A stretch of DNA of 64,000 nt, from positions 800,001-864,000 of the forward strand of contig NZ_CP129016.1 in NCBI RefSeq assembly GCF_020524085.2. Direction: 5' to 3'. The notes under the pieces were generated by a model. The model was not told the origin of the DNA. It saw nothing but the letters and a program-made list of their open reading frames with translations, and searched no databases. Made by a program: the position numbers and the translations under genes. The stretch is from Halobacillus litoralis. Lineage in GTDB: Bacteria > Bacillota > Bacilli > Bacillales > Halobacillaceae. Shown here piece after piece: positions 55,688-64,000 of the stretch; position 1 is the stretch's first letter, and each line of letters opens with the position of its first letter.

Positions 55688-57101
55688 CTATTCTCCTTTA
55701 AAAACAAGAACACCTTGTTCCATACCTGTATTTTGAAAGCGTGCACCCTGACTCAACAAAGCGTGCACCTGAGCTACGTGCTGCTCATTCAACCGCTCTC
55801 CTTTCATGACTAAAGGAATGCCTGGTGGATATGGAATGATGGCTTCTGCTGCCACATATCCTGCAGCTTCTTGCCAACCCACTCTCACCACATCCATTCT
55901 TTGCATGAACGAATAGCTGTATTCCAGCTTCTGAACCACTGGAAATTGGATTTGATCCTCTATTATTGTAGCACGGTTTCTTCGCTTTTTTAATTGGGAA
56001 TCCAAGGTCTTGAGCCGTTCTTCCAATAGCATCAAATCTACACTCGGGGCGAGCCCAAACACGAGCAAAACTTGATTCGTTGTTGCAAGTTCCGGGACAA
56101 TTCCCACGGTATCCAAGGCATCCGCCCAGTCAAAACCTGTTTCGCTTCGAACCTCCAACGTAAGCTTCAACGGATCATCCGTAGCTCTTACTTCCCAATA
56201 GTTATACGACTTGAACAAGGACTTCACTTTTTCTAAGTAATCAAACAAGTTTTCCTTATCAGAGGGCTTCCATGAAGCTAAATAGGCCCTTGCCACGTCT
56301 AAGCTCGCCATAAGGGGATAGGAAGGACTGCTCGACTGGAGCATTTGCAAATAATGACGAACCCGGTTCAGATCCATTCTGTCTCCTTGTACGTGAAGGA
56401 ATGAAGCCATGGTCATCGCTGGGGCCATCTTATGGGCAGACTGGGCCACACTATCCGCGCCTGCCGTTAAGGCAGCCTTTGGGAAGGAGTTTCCCAATTG
56501 AAAATGAACCCCATGAGCCTCATCAACCAGTAAGGGGATACGGTAGCTATGAATGACTTCTGCAATCTTTTCCAAATATGTCCTTCCAAAGTAATCCGGA
56601 TATGTCAAAAACACGGCTTTACTTTCAGGGTGGTCCTTCAATGCTTGCTCGACATCCCGATGGGAAACGTGACTATGGCGTCCTGTTTCTTTTTCGTACC
56701 TTGGAGAAATAAATACAGGGGATGCACCCGAAAGTTCAAGAGCATTCAGTACAGACTTATGACAGTTTCTCTGCACAATAATCTCTTCCCCCAGGTTGAC
56801 AAACAGATAAAATCATAGCCATGTTACCGACCGTTGTACCATTGACTAGGAAAAAGGTGTGATCACTATTAAAAAAATCACTCGCCATTTGTTGAGCTTC
56901 TTGAATCACACCTTCGGGAGCATGCAGATCATCCAGACCTTCTACTTCCGTGGCATCCAACTGTAAGATTGATTGAAACTTTTCATGCGCCTGCTTCTCA
57001 AACACTTTTCCATACTTGTGGCCAGGGACATGAAAAGATAAAGGATTTCGTTCTATATTCCGTTTAAGCGCTTCGTACAGCGGCATATATGTGGGGTCCA
57101 T
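55688..57101 (-). pseudogene. yaaO: Orn/Lys/Arg decarboxylase family protein YaaO, frameshifted as sequenced
   Basis: The protein is a fold-type I PLP enzyme of the lysine/ornithine/arginine decarboxylase family; the substrate of YaaO is not settled. The first part (LSFHVPGHKYGKVF, LDDLHAPEGVIQEAQ) and the second part (VQRNCHKSVLNALELSGA, VDEAHGVHFQLG and the PLP lysine in AQSAHKMAPAMTM) are in different frames. Deleting one base from a run of five G (minus strand, 56788-56792) restores CQPGEEIIVQRNCHK and a 470-residue protein. This is probably a sequencing error. The ATG at 57101 has AAGGTG 6 nt upstream. Confidence 0.9.
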
Positions 57102-57246
57102 ATAAATCACCTTCTTCCATGTTCAAGCTTACATAAATAGTCCCAGACAAGCAATACACATCGGCCTGGAACAAAGGATCAGGATCTCTGATGGACACGA
57201 AGCATATAAATAAGCTTTGGCTCGAATGGATTTTATCTTTCTAGAC

Positions 57247-57284
57247 AATAAAAAATCCACCCTGCATACAAGGATGGATGTGTA
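57247..57284 (-). terminator. Terminator of gin
   Basis: The stem ATCCATCCT/AGGGTGGAT (one G-U pair) is followed by TTTTTTATTG on the minus strand. The interval 57102-57246 up to yaaO shows nothing convincing. Confidence 0.85.
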
Positions 57285-57315
57285 TTCTTCTTCATAGCTG
57301 CTACGCTCATTTATA

Positions 57316-57498
57316 TTAAGACGGAATCATCGAACGATGGGCTTTGGCCATACGTTTCACAAAGTAATCATATTTCGGGTCATCAGCAGGTGTGTCGATC
57401 ATCTCTTCCTCACAATCTTCACAAATAAAAACTCGTAATAGATAAATTCCCTTTTCTGTTTCTCTCTCACAAATACTGCAATGATCTTTACGACTCAC
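57316..57498 (-). CDS. csfB: Anti-sigma-G factor Gin (CsfB)
   Basis: Gin (CsfB) binds and inhibits sigma-G to prevent its early action. The 60-residue protein has two zinc-binding CxxC pairs, CSIC near residue 7 and CEDC near residue 27, like CsfB of B. subtilis (64 residues) at the same place. The GTG start has GGAGGAG 5 nt upstream. A sigma-F/G-type promoter lies at 57538-57566. Confidence 0.93.
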   Translation of the reverse strand: MSRKDHCSICERETEKGIYLLRVFICEDCEEEMIDTPADDPKYDYFVKRMAKAHRSMIPS

Positions 57499-57537
57499 TC
57501 GTTCTCCTCCTCTCTTTAATCACTAAGCCTTTACACT

Positions 57538-57566
57538 TAGTATCTCCGAATCTATCAACCTTATAC
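57538..57566 (-). promoter_or_regulatory. Sigma-F/G-type promoter of csfB
   Basis: The minus strand has GTATA (57562-57566) and GGAGATACTA (ending at 57538), a match to the sigma-F -10 with 14 bp between. Read as sigma-G, GATACTA is one off CATACTA. Confidence 0.7.
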
Positions 57567-57628
57567 ATGAAATTTAAAGAAAGTAGATTTCTAATAGAAG
57601 AAGTGGAATGAGTTTTAATATAAAACAA

Positions 57629-57660
57629 AAAATCTTCAGGAATAAGTCCTGAAGATTTTC
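57629..57660 (-). terminator. Terminator of the third rRNA operon
   Basis: The perfect stem AATCTTCAGGA/TCCTGAAGATT with a short loop is followed by TTTTTTG on the minus strand, just after the 5S gene. No tRNA follows this operon. Confidence 0.92.
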
Positions 57661-57666
57661 AAATGA

Positions 57667-57778
57667 CGTGGCGGCGTCCTACTCTCACGGGGGTAAACCC
57701 GACTACCATCGGCGCTGAAGAGCTTAACTGCTGTGTTCGGCATGGGAACAGGTGTGACCTCTTCGCCTTCACCACCAC
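57667..57778 (-). rRNA. 5S ribosomal RNA (copy 2)
   Basis: The body is identical to the copy at 2733-2848 except for the two ends of helix I, which here read GTGGTGAAGG and GACGCCGCCAC and remain able to pair. Confidence 0.95.
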
Positions 57779-57872
57779 ATCAATATAAAGTTTGAGGTGA
57801 ACCCTCAAAACTGGATAAGGAAACATCTTGTTTGAAAAGCAATTGTCATTCACGAATGATTATAATCAGATA

Positions 57873-62513
<4,641 letters not shown>

Positions 62514-62662
62514 AAGTTAAGTTTGACTTGCTCATTTGCACACCGAATGTGCTTTGTTTCAAATCTCTTCTATAAAGAAGAAATGTTTTGACGTACTGGT
62601 TGGTTCGTTCAGTTTTCAAAGATCAAATGTTTTGTTTGCCGCTTCAAAACAGCGACTTAATT

Positions 62663-62691
62663 AATATATCATGTGTAGTTGTTTTCGTCAA
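62663..62691 (-). promoter_or_regulatory. rRNA operon promoter P2 (third operon)
   Basis: The minus strand has TTGACG (62686-62691), 17 bp and TATATT (62663-62668), identical to 7796-7824. Confidence 0.85.
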
Positions 62692-62757
62692 CAACTTTTT
62701 ATGATTTATTTTGTTAAGCCGTTCGCGGCTTGCCGCTCTCTTAACGCGACAAGTAAT

Positions 62758-62786
62758 AATATATCATGGCATTCCGGATGACGCAA
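62758..62786 (-). promoter_or_regulatory. rRNA operon promoter P1 (third operon)
   Basis: The minus strand has TTGCGT (62781-62786), 17 bp and TATATT (62758-62763). The spacer differs from that of the operon at 7891, and homology between the two operons ends here, although the -35 is kept. The AT-rich sequence upstream, up to 62927, may serve as an UP element. Confidence 0.75.
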
Positions 62787-62927
62787 TAGGTTTTTATAAA
62801 AAAGATTTATATTTTAATAGAATGTTTCTTCTATCGAAAACTCCCACTCATAAAGAAGGTTCTTAAACTCCCCAGACGTTAAATCTTGTAATAAGGAAAG
62901 ATCTAATTACAGAGGATTTGCCACAAA

Positions 62928-62957
62928 ACAAAAAGGCGAAGCATATAAGCTTCCCCC
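62928..62957 (-). terminator. Terminator of bofA
   Basis: An imperfect stem GGGGGAAGC/GCTTCGCC is followed by TTTTTGTTTTG on the minus strand right after the bofA stop. Confidence 0.8.
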
Positions 62958-62958
62958 T

Positions 62959-63222
62959 TTAGATGACCCAAAAATGAATTGCTGTTAAAGACAGTACTCC
63001 AGGAACCCCTAGTACAGCTGATACGACTGCCGTAAAACCATTGATCGGAACGTGCAACCCGAATTGGGCACCGAACAGGTTCACAAAAAACAAAAGAATG
63101 ACAGCTACAATCAGCCTGGTCATTACCTGCCCTACAACCTTCAACGGCTTGGCCGGCATGCCTATAATGAGTAATAACGGGATGGCCAGTCCTAATAAAA
63201 GAATGACGAGTACCGGATCCAT
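62959..63222 (-). CDS. bofA: Pro-sigma-K processing inhibitor BofA
   Basis: BofA sits in the outer forespore membrane with SpoIVFA and holds back the SpoIVFB protease until the sigma-G checkpoint signal. The 87-residue protein is almost wholly hydrophobic, with two main membrane segments (about residues 3-22 and 33-50) and a C-terminal hydrophobic part ending SLTAIHFWVI. The ATG at 63222 has GGGGGG 7 nt upstream; eight upstream codons are not used. It lies between yaaL and an rRNA operon, as in B. subtilis (rrnA). Confidence 0.94.
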   Translation of the reverse strand: MDPVLVILLLGLAIPLLLIIGMPAKPLKVVGQVMTRLIVAVILLFFVNLFGAQFGLHVPINGFTAVVSAVLGVPGVLSLTAIHFWVI

Positions 63223-63295
63223 AAAAAACCCCCCCTTGTCCAACAAACTGTTCTATCAACAGTCTATGCTCGTAGACAAGAGGGTAGTACATCAA

Positions 63296-63511
63296 TTAAG
63301 ACAACGCATTGATTCCTCTGAATCTTGCTTCTCTTAATAGGTAGAAATACTTCGCTTTGACGACCGCTAAATCATTTAAGCCTTCGTCACTCGGTTCGAT
63401 GCTTTGTTCAATGATCGTGTTTAAAGTTTCCCACTCCCGCTTCAACTCTTTAATATGAAGGAGGAGTTCTCGATCCATTTCTTTTTTCACTGTTTTCTTT
63501 CTGCCAAACAA
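63296..63511 (-). CDS. yaaL: YaaL family protein (DUF2508)
   Basis: This small protein of about 71 residues belongs to the DUF2508/YaaL family of unknown function. Its conserved end AKYFYLLREARFRG is clear. I place the start at a TTG (63511, LFGRKKTVKKE) behind GGGGGAG, because the family begins near here; an ATG thirteen codons upstream, overlapping recR, is also open. It lies between recR and bofA as in B. subtilis. Confidence 0.85.
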   Translation of the reverse strand: MFGRKKTVKKEMDRELLLHIKELKREWETLNTIIEQSIEPSDEGLNDLAVVKAKYFYLLREARFRGINALS

Positions 63512-63527
63512 ACCTTCTCCCCCTCTC

Positions 63528-64000
63528 CTAAAGTTCTCTTCGTCCTTCAAGAGCTTTGGACAGGGTCACTTCGTCTGCGTATTCAAGATCGCCCCCGACC
63601 GGAAGACCATGAGCAATTCTCGTCATGCGAATACCAGAAGGTTTCACGAGGCGAGAAATATACATCGCTGTCGCTTCCCCTTCGATGTTCGGGTTCGTTG
63701 CGAGAATCAATTCCTCAATTCCCTCATCCTTCAACCGGTTAATCAGGCTTGCTACGTTAATATCTTCTGGACCGATGCCATCCATAGGCGAAATAGCTCC
63801 GTGAAGCACGTGATATTTCCCACTGAATTCTTTCATTTTTTCCATTGCGATGACATCCTTTGGATCCTGAACGACACAAATCAACGTTTGATCTCTCGAT
63901 TCATCCTGACAGATGGAGCAAGGGTCCTGGTCTGTAATGTGCCCGCAAATGGAACAATGAGTGAGTTCCCTTTTGGCATTGACTAGTGATTTGGCAAAAT
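63528..64000 (-). CDS. recR: Recombination protein RecR (partial, runs off the right edge)
   Basis: RecR acts with RecF and RecO to load RecA at gaps. The visible 156 residues, which are the C-terminal part, contain the zinc finger [16 protein letters not shown] and a Toprim domain with [25 protein letters not shown] and the conserved end [20 protein letters not shown]. The frame is open to the edge of the window, so the start lies outside; an internal ATG at 63884 is not the start. About 40 N-terminal residues should be missing. Confidence 0.96.
   Translation of the reverse strand, partial: FAKSLVNAKRELTHCSICGHITDQDPCSICQDESRDQTLICVVQDPKDVIAMEKMKEFSGKYHVLHGAISPMDGIGPEDINVASLINRLKDEGIEELILATNPNIEGEATAMYISRLVKPSGIRMTRIAHGLPVGGDLEYADEVTLSKALEGRREL

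Noticed and set aside
63528..63884. recR starting at the internal ATG at 63884
   Set aside because: The frame continues upstream with the zinc finger and other conserved recR sequence to the window edge.

Overview
The window comes from the replication-origin-proximal region of a low-GC, endospore-forming Gram-positive bacterium of the family Bacillaceae. The gene order from recR, yaaL and bofA at the right edge to lysS at the left follows the order I know from Bacillus subtilis almost gene for gene, read here on the minus strand. Several proteins (LysS, FtsH, Ctc, YabE) are strongly acidic or have acidic tails, and the Bacillaceae-type intergenic repeats add to this, so a moderate halophile such as Halobacillus or a relative is my best guess. 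The genus is an inference, not something I can prove from the sequence.

Layout from left to right: (1) 1-7920 holds two tandem rRNA operons on the minus strand. A complete 16S-23S-5S unit is followed by nine tRNA genes (Val, Thr, Lys, Leu, Gly, Leu, Arg, Pro, Ala), and then a second 16S begins with no visible promoter of its own; its 23S lies outside the window. (2) 8025-22832 holds lysS, folK-folB-folP, cysK, hslO, coaX, ftsH, hpt, tilS, yabT, yabS and spoIIE. (3) 23044-23337 is a plus-strand tRNA-Met/tRNA-Glu unit. (4) 24006-35967 holds yabR, divIC, yabQ, yabP, rlbA, yabN, a SpoVB-type flippase, spoVT, mfd, fin, pth and ctc. (5) 36047-49018 holds prs, glmU, spoVG, purR, ispE, sspF, veg, yabG, rsmA, rnmV, yabE, tatD and metS. 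(6) abrB is the only plus-strand protein gene. (7) 49842-57498 holds rsmI, yazA, trmN6, yabA, ricT, holB, yaaR, darA, tmk, an Orn/Lys/Arg decarboxylase-family gene and gin. (8) 57629-62786 is a third rRNA operon with its own promoters and terminator. (9) bofA, yaaL and a partial recR end the window.

Functionally the region combines translation and tRNA maturation (rRNAs, tRNAs, lysS, metS, tilS, pth, rsmA, rsmI, rnmV), folate, CoA, cysteine and nucleotide metabolism, replication and repair (recR, holB, yabA, tmk, mfd), cell division and envelope (divIC, glmU, yabE, ftsH), and a large sporulation set (spoIIE, spoVG, spoVT, yabP/Q, fin, gin, bofA, sspF, yabG, abrB). Many promoters can be read directly: a sigma-H promoter at spoVG, Spo0A boxes at abrB and spoIIE, sigma-F/G type promoters at fin, gin, spoVT and sspF, a sigma-K-like promoter at yabG, and a sigma-B-like promoter at ctc.

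I did not find a new enzymatic system. The most unusual material is intergenic: two families of structured repeats (23380-23894, 41684-42213 and 51770-51950; 30056-30510 with a fragment at 25812), a small hairpin flanked by direct repeats upstream of pth, and an intrinsic terminator in the lysS leader. Seven conserved genes are broken as written, six by one-base changes in homopolymers and metS by a single TGA, and the 16S copies differ at normally invariant sites. Together these point to residual sequencing error rather than gene decay.
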